Assembly: GCA_023415375.1 (NCBI GenBank)
Contig: JAEZKW010000330.1
Location: forward strand, 1 to 6,285
Source of the DNA: Bacillota bacterium
GTDB taxonomy: Bacteria; Bacillota; UBA4882; UBA8346
DNA: 6,285 nt
Direction of reading: 5' to 3'
Part shown: piece after piece, positions 1 to 5,588 of the stretch
Numbering within the stretch: the first letter of the stretch is position 1
How the letters are laid out: each line of letters starts with the position of its first letter
The notes under the pieces: model-generated
The model's database searches: none
What the model was told of the DNA's origin: nothing
Seen by the model: only the letters and a program-made list of their open reading frames with translations
Made by a program: the position numbers and the translations under genes

Positions 1-1328
1 GGCAATTGATAGCGTTTAATGGTGGCTAATTCATTCATCGACATCAAAAAACCGCCATCCCCGACAATGGTAATCACCTGTCTGCCTGGGTTTTGCAGGC
101 AGGCAGCAATGCCGGCGGGGATTCCACCCCCCATACTTCGCCAGTTGGTTGAAATTCCAACTTGCTGGTGTTTGGCTAAGAAGCCGAAATCAAACCAATA
201 AGCAAATTCTCCAACATCAAGAGTTATAATGGCGTTATCGGAAACAATTTGGGAGAGGGTATTGAAAAATAATAAAGGATGTTTAGGATCGCTGATATTT
301 TCGGCAGAAGTCATTCTTTGGTGAAAAGTATTTTCAATTTCTATCCGCCATTCCTGACGATCGATAAATTGAGAGAATTTCTCTCTCATAGCCCGCAGGA
401 TTAACTCGTAATCCCCAGTGATTTCCAAGTAATTGGTGAACCCGGGGTGAGTGGTATTGCGGAACTGAATCACTTGTGTCCCGGAGGGTAGAAATCGCTC
501 TTCGTAAATGGCTTCTCCAAAAAGCAGGATGCAGTCACTTTTTAAAAAACTTTCGGGTAGAAAGGCCTCGCCAATCCCACCGATGACCTGGGGATTACTA
601 TCTGAAACTGCCCCTTTACATTCCCTGCTTACAACGATGGCTGCCCCAAATGACTTGGCAAATGAAGCGATGATAGTACTGTAATTACAGGCTTTTTTGC
701 CGATGATGATTAATGGTTTATTGGCCCTTGCCATTAATTTCAGGGCATTTTCCAGCTCTCCATAATAAATTTTCGTTCCATTCAAGTTACTCATGAGGTC
801 CGGCTTAGGGATAACGGACTCATTTGAAGGCTGGACGAGTATATCTTGGGGAATTTCCAGGTGTACGGAGGTTCCAAATGTGAGGGCATGATTCATTAGA
901 CCCGTTAAAATGGGGAGAATGGCGCTGGGATGGGTACATAAACGGGATTTACCGGTAATGGCTTCAAAAAATTCAGTTTGGTTAATATATTGTTTATAAT
1001 CGGTTCCTAGCTTGGTGCTGGAAACCTGTCCGGTTATACAAAGAAGGGGGACATTGTCCAAATAAGCGTCCCCGACACCATTTGCCATATTAACCGCCCC
1101 CGGACCGCTGCTTGCAATACAAACTCCTAAAGTGCCAGAGAGTTTCGCTGAGAAACTGGCCATAAATGATGCGGCTGTTTCGATGGTGGCCGGGATGTAG
1201 CGAATCTTCTCTTGCCTTGAAAGAGCATCGGCCAACGGAAAAATTGAGTCTCCAATGACTCCAAAAATATTTTTTACTCCGTATTCACTTAACTGGGCTA
1301 AAATTAAATCGGCGACATTGCCACTCAT
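1..1328 (-). CDS. Thiamine-diphosphate-dependent enzyme, pyruvate oxidase/acetolactate synthase-like (partial, C-terminus outside window)
   Basis: The minus strand is open for 442 codons from ATG 1328-1326 to the window edge, so only the end is missing; relatives are about 550-570 residues. The order is an N-terminal Pyr domain (about 1-165), a central domain (about 185-320) and the start of the C-terminal PP domain (from about 365). Visible landmarks are IFGVIGDS (21-28), the expected catalytic Glu50 in PATIETAASF, the SSGPGAVN loop, NWRSMGGGIPAG, and the ThDP/Mg motif GDGGFLMSMNEL at 423-434. Such enzymes cleave or join 2-keto acids such as pyruvate in the cytosol. Pyruvate oxidase, acetolactate synthase and related decarboxylases cannot be separated without the C-terminus. 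The start at 1328 is chosen because GGAGG lies 7 nt upstream; the in-frame ATG at 1334 would almost touch it. The His usually before the catalytic Glu is Ile here. The gene is divergent from serC. Confidence 0.9.
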   Translation of the reverse strand, partial: MSGNVADLILAQLSEYGVKNIFGVIGDSIFPLADALSRQEKIRYIPATIETAASFMASFSAKLSGTLGVCIASSGPGAVNMANGVGDAYLDNVPLLCITGQVSSTKLGTDYKQYINQTEFFEAITGKSRLCTHPSAILPILTGLMNHALTFGTSVHLEIPQDILVQPSNESVIPKPDLMSNLNGTKIYYGELENALKLMARANKPLIIIGKKACNYSTIIASFAKSFGAAIVVSRECKGAVSDSNPQVIGGIGEAFLPESFLKSDCILLFGEAIYEERFLPSGTQVIQFRNTTHPGFTNYLEITGDYELILRAMREKFSQFIDRQEWRIEIENTFHQRMTSAENISDPKHPLLFFNTLSQIVSDNAIITLDVGEFAYWFDFGFLAKHQQVGISTNWRSMGGGIPAGIAACLQNPGRQVITIVGDGGFLMSMNELATIKRYQL

Positions 1329-1359
1329 TTGCATTCCTCCACTATTATTGTAGCAATCT

Positions 1360-1389
1360 TTTAAAAGAGTATTCCTGAAATCGATTCAA
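1360..1389 (-). promoter_or_regulatory. Candidate promoter of the ThDP enzyme gene
   Basis: Read on the minus strand, TTGAAT (1389-1384) is followed after 18 nt by TTTAAA (1365-1360). This is a weak sigma-A type match that would give a leader of about 25 nt ahead of the GGAGG at 1340-1336. A better -10 hexamer, TACAAT (1352-1347), exists but would place the transcript start on the ribosome binding site. The assignment is inference. Confidence 0.3.
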
Positions 1390-1432
1390 TAATCGTATTT
1401 ATACAATTGTCATACTTATTTTTAATATTGAC

Positions 1433-1461
1433 TTGAATTCGGTTTACAGAAAAGATATAAT
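1433..1461 (+). promoter_or_regulatory. Promoter of serC
   Basis: TTGAAT (1433-1438), a 17-nt spacer and a perfect TATAAT (1456-1461) form a standard sigma-A promoter. Transcription would begin near 1468, leaving a leader of only about 34 nt. That leaves no room for a T-box or other serine-sensing riboswitch, so regulation, if any, would act at the promoter. Confidence 0.75.
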
Positions 1462-1501
1462 GACAACAATAATTTGATTATTAAAGGAGGATTGCCTAAA
1501 G

Positions 1502-2587
1502 ATGAGCGTTAGGGTTTTTAATTTTAATCCTGGCCCGGCGACATTACCATTATCGGTGCTTCAGGAAGCTCAACAGGAATTACTAAATTTTAAGAATACC
1601 GGGATGTCTATCTTGGAGGTTAGCCATCGTGGTAAAGAATACGAAGAAGTTCAGAATGAAACTGAAAGTTTACTCAAAGAATTAATCGGCGCCCCCAGTG
1701 ATTACCGGGTGTTATTCATGGGTGGTGGTGCAAGCGCTCAATTTGCTTTGGTTCCGATGAATCTTTTAACACCGGGAACTCATGCCGATTACGTAATTTC
1801 CGGATCTTTTGCTGAAAAGGCCTACGAGGAGGCAACCCGGGTGGGCAAAGTCAATATAGCCGCTTCAACCAAAGGAACCAATTTTGATCGGGTGCCGGAA
1901 GCTTCTGAGATTAAAATTAGTGATAATTCAGCTTACGTACATATCACTTCCAATAACACAATTTATGGTACCCAGTGGGCACAGTTCCCGGATGTAAAGG
2001 CGCCTTTAGTGGCTGATATGTCCAGCGATATTTTGTCAAGGCCCTTTGATGCATCAAAGTTTGGTTTAATTTATGCCGGAGCACAGAAAAATCTTGGGCC
2101 TGCCGGGGTAACTATCGTCATTGTCAACCCGGAACTTCTCAGTAAGGCCAATACGAATTTACCTGTTATATTCCAATATGGTACATATGCCAAAAACAAC
2201 TCATTGTACAATACTCCGCCAACATTTGCGATTTATGTTGTAAATCTGGTATTGAAATGGCTTAAAAATAACGGCGGCGTTGCAGCTATGGAAAAACGCA
2301 ACCAGGAAAAAGCGGCTTTGATTTATAACGCCATTGATAACAGCGGCGGATTTTATAAAGGGCATGCTCAAAAAGGCAGCCGTTCATTGATGAATATCAC
2401 GTTCCGGTTGCCTAACGAAGAATTGGAAAGTGCCTTTGTCAGTGAAGCCAAGAAAATCGGTTTGGTGGGAATTAAAGGGCACCGTTCGGTCGGTGGTATG
2501 AGAGCATCGGTTTATAACGCGATGCCGGTGGAAGGTTGTAAAACCCTGGCTGAGTTTATGAAGGAGTTTCAGAAGAAAAACGGCTAA
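1502..2587 (+). CDS. serC: Phosphoserine aminotransferase SerC
   Basis: This 361-residue protein has the usual length for SerC, a class V fold-type I PLP aminotransferase. It converts 3-phosphohydroxypyruvate plus glutamate to O-phosphoserine in cytosolic serine biosynthesis, and often also acts in pyridoxal phosphate synthesis. The N-terminal NFNPGPATLP (7-16) is diagnostic. GGGASAQF (74-81) is the cofactor-phosphate loop, D172 in ADMSSD pairs with the pyridine ring, and K196 in YAGAQKNLGPAG is the Schiff-base lysine. N237-T238 and the GHRSVGGMR segment with R328 and R334 complete the active site seen in the family. ATG 1502 follows AAAGGAGG (1483-1490) by 11 nt. No serA lies in the window; the gene appears to be transcribed alone, between its own promoter and terminator. 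No damage is seen. Confidence 0.97.
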   Translation: MSVRVFNFNPGPATLPLSVLQEAQQELLNFKNTGMSILEVSHRGKEYEEVQNETESLLKELIGAPSDYRVLFMGGGASAQFALVPMNLLTPGTHADYVISGSFAEKAYEEATRVGKVNIAASTKGTNFDRVPEASEIKISDNSAYVHITSNNTIYGTQWAQFPDVKAPLVADMSSDILSRPFDASKFGLIYAGAQKNLGPAGVTIVIVNPELLSKANTNLPVIFQYGTYAKNNSLYNTPPTFAIYVVNLVLKWLKNNGGVAAMEKRNQEKAALIYNAIDNSGGFYKGHAQKGSRSLMNITFRLPNEELESAFVSEAKKIGLVGIKGHRSVGGMRASVYNAMPVEGCKTLAEFMKEFQKKNG

Positions 2588-2615
2588 ACCGTATAAGATA
2601 GAAAAAGATTGAGTG

Positions 2616-2641
2616 AGAAGGCAGAGATGCCTTCTTTTTTT
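2616..2641 (+). terminator. Intrinsic terminator of serC
   Basis: An eight-base-pair perfect stem (AGAAGGCA 2616-2623 with TGCCTTCT 2628-2635), a GAGA loop and a run of seven T form a classic Rho-independent terminator 28 nt after the serC stop codon. Confidence 0.92.
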
Positions 2642-2655
2642 GTACCCTATAAAAA

Positions 2656-2807
2656 CAAAATAACCCAACAAAAATGTTGAGTTATCAAAAAAGGGAGAGA
2701 GAGTAATGAAAAAAAGTCTCTGATAATGATTATACAGGCCGTAGGTTACAAACGAACGACATGGATGTAAAAAATAATGAAAATCTGGTAACGATTGTAT
2801 TATTTTG
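2656..2807 (+). repeat. Dispersed ~150-bp repeat, copy 1 (MITE-like, with hairpin and mini-ORF)
   Basis: This 152-bp unit starts CAAAATAA and ends TTATTTTG, an exact 8-bp terminal inverted repeat. It is about 85% identical to copy 2 at 4169-4316, and its first part recurs at 6232-6285. In order it holds an 11-bp hairpin (2660-2685, one C/A mismatch, AAAA loop), a purine-rich AAAAAAGGGAGAGAGAG stretch, a five-codon ORF and an 86-nt tail. No transposase is encoded. The terminal inverted repeats and small size fit a non-autonomous mobile element, but no clear target-site duplication flanks it. A mobile or duplicated RNA-coding unit is the alternative. Confidence 0.8.
2706..2723 (+). other. Five-codon ORF (MKKSL) inside repeat copy 1
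   Basis: ATG AAA AAA AGT CTC TGA follows the purine-rich GGGAGAGAGAGTA, a possible Shine-Dalgarno sequence. The same peptide is encoded in copy 2 with TAA instead of TGA, so the frame end is kept despite a base change. Translation is inference; it could be a leader peptide or a coincidence of a conserved DNA element. Confidence 0.35.
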
Positions 2808-3085
2808 AATGACCGAAACAATAATGAATGAATTCAATTATAGTAAGATAAATGAGGGGTTTTTTGAAAATCTGGATTGTTACAAAACTGATAAACCGAG
2901 TTATGTCAAAAGTTTGCGTGTGTGATGTTTGATAATGCTTTGATTGGAGTTACTAAGAGGTGTAACGCGAAGGAATAATTGGATATATGTGGAATAATAT
3001 TGTGGAAATTTAGATTGACTTGAGATTTTATCAGCAATATACTCACGAATTCTTTGGCATGTCATTACAAAGATTTTTCATACAT
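2808..3085. other. Intergenic stretch with no recognisable gene
   Basis: I see no gene with a ribosome binding site here. A 38-codon ORF (ATG 2809) lacks a Shine-Dalgarno sequence and resembles nothing I know. A short inverted repeat (GTTAC...GTAAC near 2950-2965) and CTTTG...CAAAG (3052-3072) are too weak to name. Confidence 0.5.
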
Positions 3086-3177
3086 GGCATAATGTCGCAT
3101 ATGAAATCTAATTTATTTTGTTAACGGCATTATGTCACGTAACGTTAAAGTATTTCCGTAAATACGACATAATGTCG
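3086..3177. repeat. Three palindrome-like repeats at ~40-bp spacing, possible insertion-sequence end or operator array
   Basis: The related sequences GCATAATGTCG (3087-3097), GCATTATGTCA (3127-3137) and GACATAATGTCG (3166-3177) start 40 and 39 bp apart. The third is part of a perfect odd palindrome, CGACAT-A-ATGTCG (3165-3177). Several near-identical sites at regular spacing in otherwise empty DNA resemble the multiple transposase-binding sites at IS21-family ends, or a repressor operator cluster. No transposase ORF accompanies them, so an IS remnant is inference. Confidence 0.45.
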
Positions 3178-3208
3178 GTAATGCGCTAGATCTCCGCCAT
3201 GCCAGACC

Positions 3209-3234
3209 AGTCCGGCCCCTCGTGGGCACGGACT
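3209..3234. other. GC-rich hairpin
   Basis: AGTCCG (3209-3214) pairs with CGGACT (3229-3234), and the stem continues inward with GCCC/GGGC after one bulged base. The segment 3187-3240 is clearly richer in G and C than its surroundings. No T-run follows on either strand, so it is not called a terminator. It may belong to the same mobile-element remnant as the repeats to its left. Confidence 0.4.
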
Positions 3235-3277
3235 AAAGAACAAACTGGGTTGAGTATAAATAAAGGAGTAAATACTG

Positions 3278-3316
3278 ATGGATTATAAAACACCAAAAGC
3301 AATTCTTATAGTTTGA
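3278..3316 (+). pseudogene. Truncated gene start (MDYKTPKAILIV, then stop)
   Basis: A good ribosome binding site, AAAGGAG (3262-3268), lies 9 nt before ATG 3278. The frame gives 12 codons and ends at TGA 3314-3316, exactly where the 21-bp tandem array begins. The translation start signals look genuine and the frame is cut at the array border, suggesting that the array replaced or was inserted into a gene. The peptide is too short to assign. A short functional peptide cannot be excluded. Confidence 0.35.
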
Positions 3317-3504
3317 AATCTAATCTCCCGTTCCCAGAATCTCATCTCCCATTTCTAAAATCTAATCTCCGACAGATGAAATCTAATCTCCCATTCCCAG
3401 AATCTAATCTCCCATTTCTAAAATCTAATCTCCGGTAGATGAAATCCCATCTCCTGTTTCCCAAATTTCATCTCCGGCAGATTAAATCTCATCTCTGCAA
3501 AGCC
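3316..3504. repeat. 21-bp tandem repeat array A (nine units, 63-bp higher-order period)
   Basis: The core ATCTAATCTCC or a close variant starts at 3318, 3339, 3360, 3381, 3402, 3423, 3444, 3465 and 3486, exactly 21 bp apart each time. Units 1-3 and 4-6 differ at only about four of 63 positions, showing duplication of a three-unit block; units 7-9 are more diverged. Because 21 is a multiple of three, heptapeptide repeats appear on paper: KSNLPFP/ESHLPFL/KSNLRQM on the plus strand and EMxFxLP on the minus strand. Every full-length frame meets stops and none has a credible start. 21 bp is also two helical turns, so phased protein binding is possible. Confidence 0.9.
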
Positions 3505-3573
3505 CGCCGGATCAACAAACTGAAGCGACCACGAGAGTCTTGGAGCGCGTTCGGGATTACGCCAAAAGAAAAC

Positions 3574-3623
3574 AAAAAAAGAAAAAAACGAATCCCCGCC
3601 TAAAGGACTCACAGGCGGGGATT
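3574..3623 (-). terminator. Intrinsic terminator of the small membrane protein gene
   Basis: On the minus strand AATCCCCGCCT (3623-3613) and AGGCGGGGATT (3601-3591) form a perfect 11-bp GC-rich stem with an 11-nt loop. A long T-rich tract follows (3590 down to about 3574). It lies 57 nt past the stop codon of the gene at 3681-3893. Confidence 0.9.
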
Positions 3624-3680
3624 AGCATTCAACCCGAGATTATCTGCTCAATGGATTCCGATGAAAATTCAAAGATGCAA

Positions 3681-3893
3681 TTATTTCCGATAAGCAACCA
3701 AAGTCTTATACATGACAAACAAATAGGTTACCACAAAGATAATCCAGACATAGATAATACTATCCGAGAAAAACTTTGAAAAATAGGCTCCAAAAAGGAT
3801 TCCAACCGCTATCAAGGTGATTTTAAAAGCCCCGAAATCCCAAAGATTGTAACGATGAGTCCGTTGCAACATGGTATTGATGAAATTTCTCAT
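3681..3893 (-). CDS. Small two-helix membrane protein of unknown function
   Basis: This 70-residue protein has a basic, amphipathic N-terminus (MRNFINTMLQRTHRYNLWDF) and two hydrophobic segments, about 22-42 and 45-62, followed by a short basic tail. It should sit in the cytoplasmic membrane as a hairpin. ATG 3893 is chosen because AAAGGAGGG lies 7 nt upstream. The same frame stays open for another 102 codons upstream, but that part runs into the dispersed repeat and looks non-coding. A dedicated terminator follows. Similar 60-70-residue proteins with WxDF-gAxK and two helices occur in clostridia and are sometimes labelled phosphate ABC transporter permease, a label the length does not support. 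Function unknown. Confidence 0.75.
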   Translation of the reverse strand: MRNFINTMLQRTHRYNLWDFGAFKITLIAVGILFGAYFSKFFSDSIIYVWIIFVVTYLFVMYKTLVAYRK

Positions 3894-4042
3894 AAGGTAA
3901 CCCTCCTTTGCATTGTTTAATATTAGCCAAGCTTGGTTGATAGTACCTATTCTACGCTTGTCAGCTCCTTTAGTACATCGTATTTGTCCCCCAGTCCTGG
4001 GAGAATAGTGGGGAAGGTAACGCAAAAAGGGAAAAAGGGTAA
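3894..4042. other. Upstream region of the small membrane protein gene
   Basis: It contains the perfect 10-bp palindrome CCAAGCTTGG (3927-3936), 34 nt upstream of the start codon on the minus strand, and a short CCCAG/CTGGG inverted repeat near 3993-4005. TAATAT just downstream of the palindrome on the minus strand could be a -10 box, but no good -35 is paired with it. Operator function for the palindrome is only a guess. Confidence 0.3.
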
Positions 4043-4165
4043 TTGTGGATAAAGATGATTTCGATGAGAGTTCATTTATTGCCGTTAAATCCACCAATAT
4101 TGGATTTAGGTTGCGGCCCCGGACATGAAAGCATGGGGTCATATAATGAAGGTCAAAAGGGATAA
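4043..4165 (+). pseudogene. Fragment of a class I SAM-dependent methyltransferase (motif I)
   Basis: Between in-frame stops at 4040 and 4163 the plus strand encodes LLPLNPPILDLGCGPGHES (from about 4076), which carries a textbook motif I of class I SAM methyltransferases: hydrophobic strand, then the D/E-x-G-x-G-x-G loop that binds S-adenosylmethionine. In the family this sits in the first third of a protein of about 200 residues or more and continues into the next helix. Here the match ends after GHESM, and the frame stops just before the dispersed repeat copy at 4169. No ribosome binding site or upstream domain is visible and no later motif was recognised after the repeat. It is best read as a relic cut off at or near the repeat junction, overlapping the upstream region of the minus-strand membrane protein. 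Confidence 0.6.
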
Positions 4166-4168
4166 AAA

Positions 4169-4316
4169 CAAAATAACCCAACAAAAGTTGAGTTATCAAA
4201 AAAGGGAGGGAGTAATGAAAAAAAGTCTCTAATAGTTATTATACAAGCCCTTGGTTAAAACCGAACTACACGGATGTTACAAATAATAAAAATAAGGTAA
4301 CAATTGTATTATTTTG
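4169..4316 (+). repeat. Dispersed ~150-bp repeat, copy 2
   Basis: This 148-bp copy has the same CAAAATAA/TTATTTTG ends as copy 1. The hairpin (4173-4196) has lost one base pair on both arms at once, so pairing is kept. The 86-nt tail differs from copy 1 at 16 positions with no gaps. It follows the methyltransferase fragment directly. A MITE-like insertion is the preferred reading. Confidence 0.8.
4215..4232 (+). other. Five-codon ORF (MKKSL) inside repeat copy 2
   Basis: ATG AAA AAA AGT CTC TAA is preceded by AAAGGGAGG at a spacing of about 6 nt, a better Shine-Dalgarno sequence than in copy 1. The sense codons are identical to copy 1 and only the stop codon differs. Whether it is translated is unknown. 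Confidence 0.35.
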
Positions 4317-4471
4317 AGAAAGATTGTTTCGTATGGGAGATTTGAGAACGCGGCAGGAGGGTTAATTCTTTAACAGTTGGTTTTTCTAAATCTTGCATGA
4401 ATGATTTACTTCCCTTTGGCCATTTTTACCATTTACACAAAACTTAATCCATTCTCTTTGAGGTTTCCGGT
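4317..4471. other. Intergenic stretch with no recognisable gene
   Basis: Neither strand shows a start with a ribosome binding site. A minus-strand frame of about 37 codons without a stop overlaps the repeat end but resembles no known family. I looked for a continuation of the methyltransferase fragment beyond the repeat and could not identify one. Confidence 0.45.
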
Positions 4472-4586
4472 GGAAAATCAGAGACCGCTGGAATGACAGA
4501 AAAGTTTTGCGGATTGAAGTCAGAGACCGCTGTAATGAAATCAGTGATGACTGGAAAGAAACCGGGGACCGTTGAAATCATTCTTT
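4472..4586. repeat. 21-bp tandem repeat array B (degenerate, about five units)
   Basis: TCAGAGACCGCTG occurs at 4478 and 4520, with diverged versions at 4541 (TCAGTGATGACTG) and 4562 (CCGGGGACCGTTG), all in 21-bp register; the unit at 4499 is barely recognisable. The period equals that of array A, and units of both begin with GAAATC-like sequence. Short ORFs cross it on both strands but lack ribosome binding sites and are repeat shadows. Confidence 0.65.
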
Positions 4587-4769
4587 GTTTTACCGGATTT
4601 TTTTTCAGAAGCATTGTTATTACGGAACGTGTCAAGAACGATGCGGAAAATCTTTCTACGAATGTTCAAAAGTTGAGTGATTATGCCATTTGATTTTGAA
4701 GTACGAGAAAAGGGCTTGGCAATATCTTTGAGTTTTCAGAAATAAAAAAGAATAATTTCTATTTTATGA

Positions 4770-4940
4770 TATAATTATCACATTCTTTGGGAAGTTTTGG
4801 GCGCCAGAAAAGTGCCTAATGGAATAGCAGATTGGAAGGCCGCGAAGAACATAGGGGATCTGAATGTAGGGAGGGCAAGTGGGTGTAGTAATAATGATGC
4901 CAATTTGTGTAAGCATAAAGACTGTGGTTTTGTAAAGTAG
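4770..4940 (+). pseudogene. Cys-containing ORF fragment of unknown family
   Basis: After TGA 4767 one plus-strand frame is open for 56 codons to TAG 4938. The peptide looks protein-like: WEVLGARKVPNGIADWKAAK, followed by a Gly/Asn-rich part and CSNNDANLCKHKDCGF with three closely spaced cysteines that could bind metal. There is no ATG at its beginning and no ribosome binding site, so it is likely the 3' end of a decayed gene rather than a working small protein. The same frame continues upstream to ATG 4683, broken only by TAA and TGA. It ends 64 nt before the DUF2284 start. The family was not recognised. Confidence 0.35.
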
Positions 4941-5004
4941 CTTAGTATTTTGAAGATTCATTATTTCGTATTTTATCTATATATAATGCGAAAGGAACGC
5001 CAGA

Positions 5005-5544
5005 ATGCAAAAACCGAAAAGACTTGAAGATTTGTTTGTAGATAACGGATTTGATGATTATCAATGGATACAGGGAAAAGATATTAAAGTTGCTCAATGG
5101 GTGCGTTTTAAGTGTATGTATGGTTGCAACAGTTATGGAAAAAGCAGCACATGCCCACCGAATGTACCGACTGTAAATGAGTGCGAACGTTTTTTTTCTG
5201 AGTATAGTAGTGCGATTATATTCCACTTTAATGTGAAATTTGAAGACTCTGAGCAATTAAAACCATGGTGCAAAACTATCAATAATAAACTGGCTAAACT
5301 TGAACGGGATGTTTTTCTCGCCGGTTTTTATAAAACGTTTGTCCTATATGTTGATGAATGCAATATATGTTCCACCTGCACTGCTGAAAGATCAGAATGT
5401 AAGAACAAAAAGATTGCCCGGCCATGTACGGAGGCTTTAGCAATAGACATTTATGAAACTGTTAGAAATATAGGATATCCAATACAAGTATTGACAGACA
5501 GTAAAGAAGAGATGAACAGATATGCAATATTATTAATAGAGTAA
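5005..5544 (+). CDS. DUF2284 family cysteine-rich, putative metal-binding protein
   Basis: The 179-residue length and two cysteine clusters match the DUF2284 family. The first is C37-x3-C41 and C50 in KCMYGC...GKSSTCPP (36-52), with C60 nearby. The second is C119-x2-C122-x2-C125, then C132 and C141 in ARPCTEALAIDIYET. Including C89 there are ten cysteines, consistent with one or more metal or iron-sulfur sites in a soluble cytosolic protein. The biochemical role of the family is not established; it is frequent in anaerobic bacteria and archaea. ATG 5005 follows AAAGGAA (4991-4997) by 7 nt. No clean promoter is seen: TATAAT at 4982-4987 is too close to the ribosome binding site. Full length and intact. 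Confidence 0.88.
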   Translation: MQKPKRLEDLFVDNGFDDYQWIQGKDIKVAQWVRFKCMYGCNSYGKSSTCPPNVPTVNECERFFSEYSSAIIFHFNVKFEDSEQLKPWCKTINNKLAKLERDVFLAGFYKTFVLYVDECNICSTCTAERSECKNKKIARPCTEALAIDIYETVRNIGYPIQVLTDSKEEMNRYAILLIE

Positions 5545-5588
5545 ATAATTTTAGATATACACAGATGTTAATTCATGAAGTAGGCTGT

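Noticed and set aside
1462..1501. T-box or other riboswitch upstream of serC
   Set aside because: The leader after the promoter is only about 34 nt and shows no structure.
2384..2821. 145-codon minus-strand ORF overlapping the end of serC
   Set aside because: It runs antisense to well-supported serC, then through the serC terminator and repeat copy 1, with no ribosome binding site. It is a shadow ORF.
2809..2925. 38-codon plus-strand ORF after repeat copy 1
   Set aside because: It has no Shine-Dalgarno sequence and no recognisable family; this length is common by chance in AT-rich DNA.
3316..3504. Array A as a CRISPR array or plasmid iterons
   Set aside because: The units abut with no unique spacers of CRISPR length and no cas genes, and no replication initiator gene is nearby. 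The neighbours are ordinary chromosomal genes.
3540..3779. 79-codon plus-strand ORF from TTG, Lys-rich
   Set aside because: It has no ribosome binding site, reads through the minus-strand terminator and its T-tract, and overlaps the end of the membrane protein gene.
3894..4199. N-terminal 102-codon extension of the small membrane protein ORF
   Set aside because: It starts inside repeat copy 2 and is antisense to the methyltransferase fragment, while a strong Shine-Dalgarno sequence marks the internal start at 3893.
4444..4693. Short ORFs on both strands across array B
   Set aside because: They have no ribosome binding site; the frames stay open because the 21-bp period is a multiple of three.
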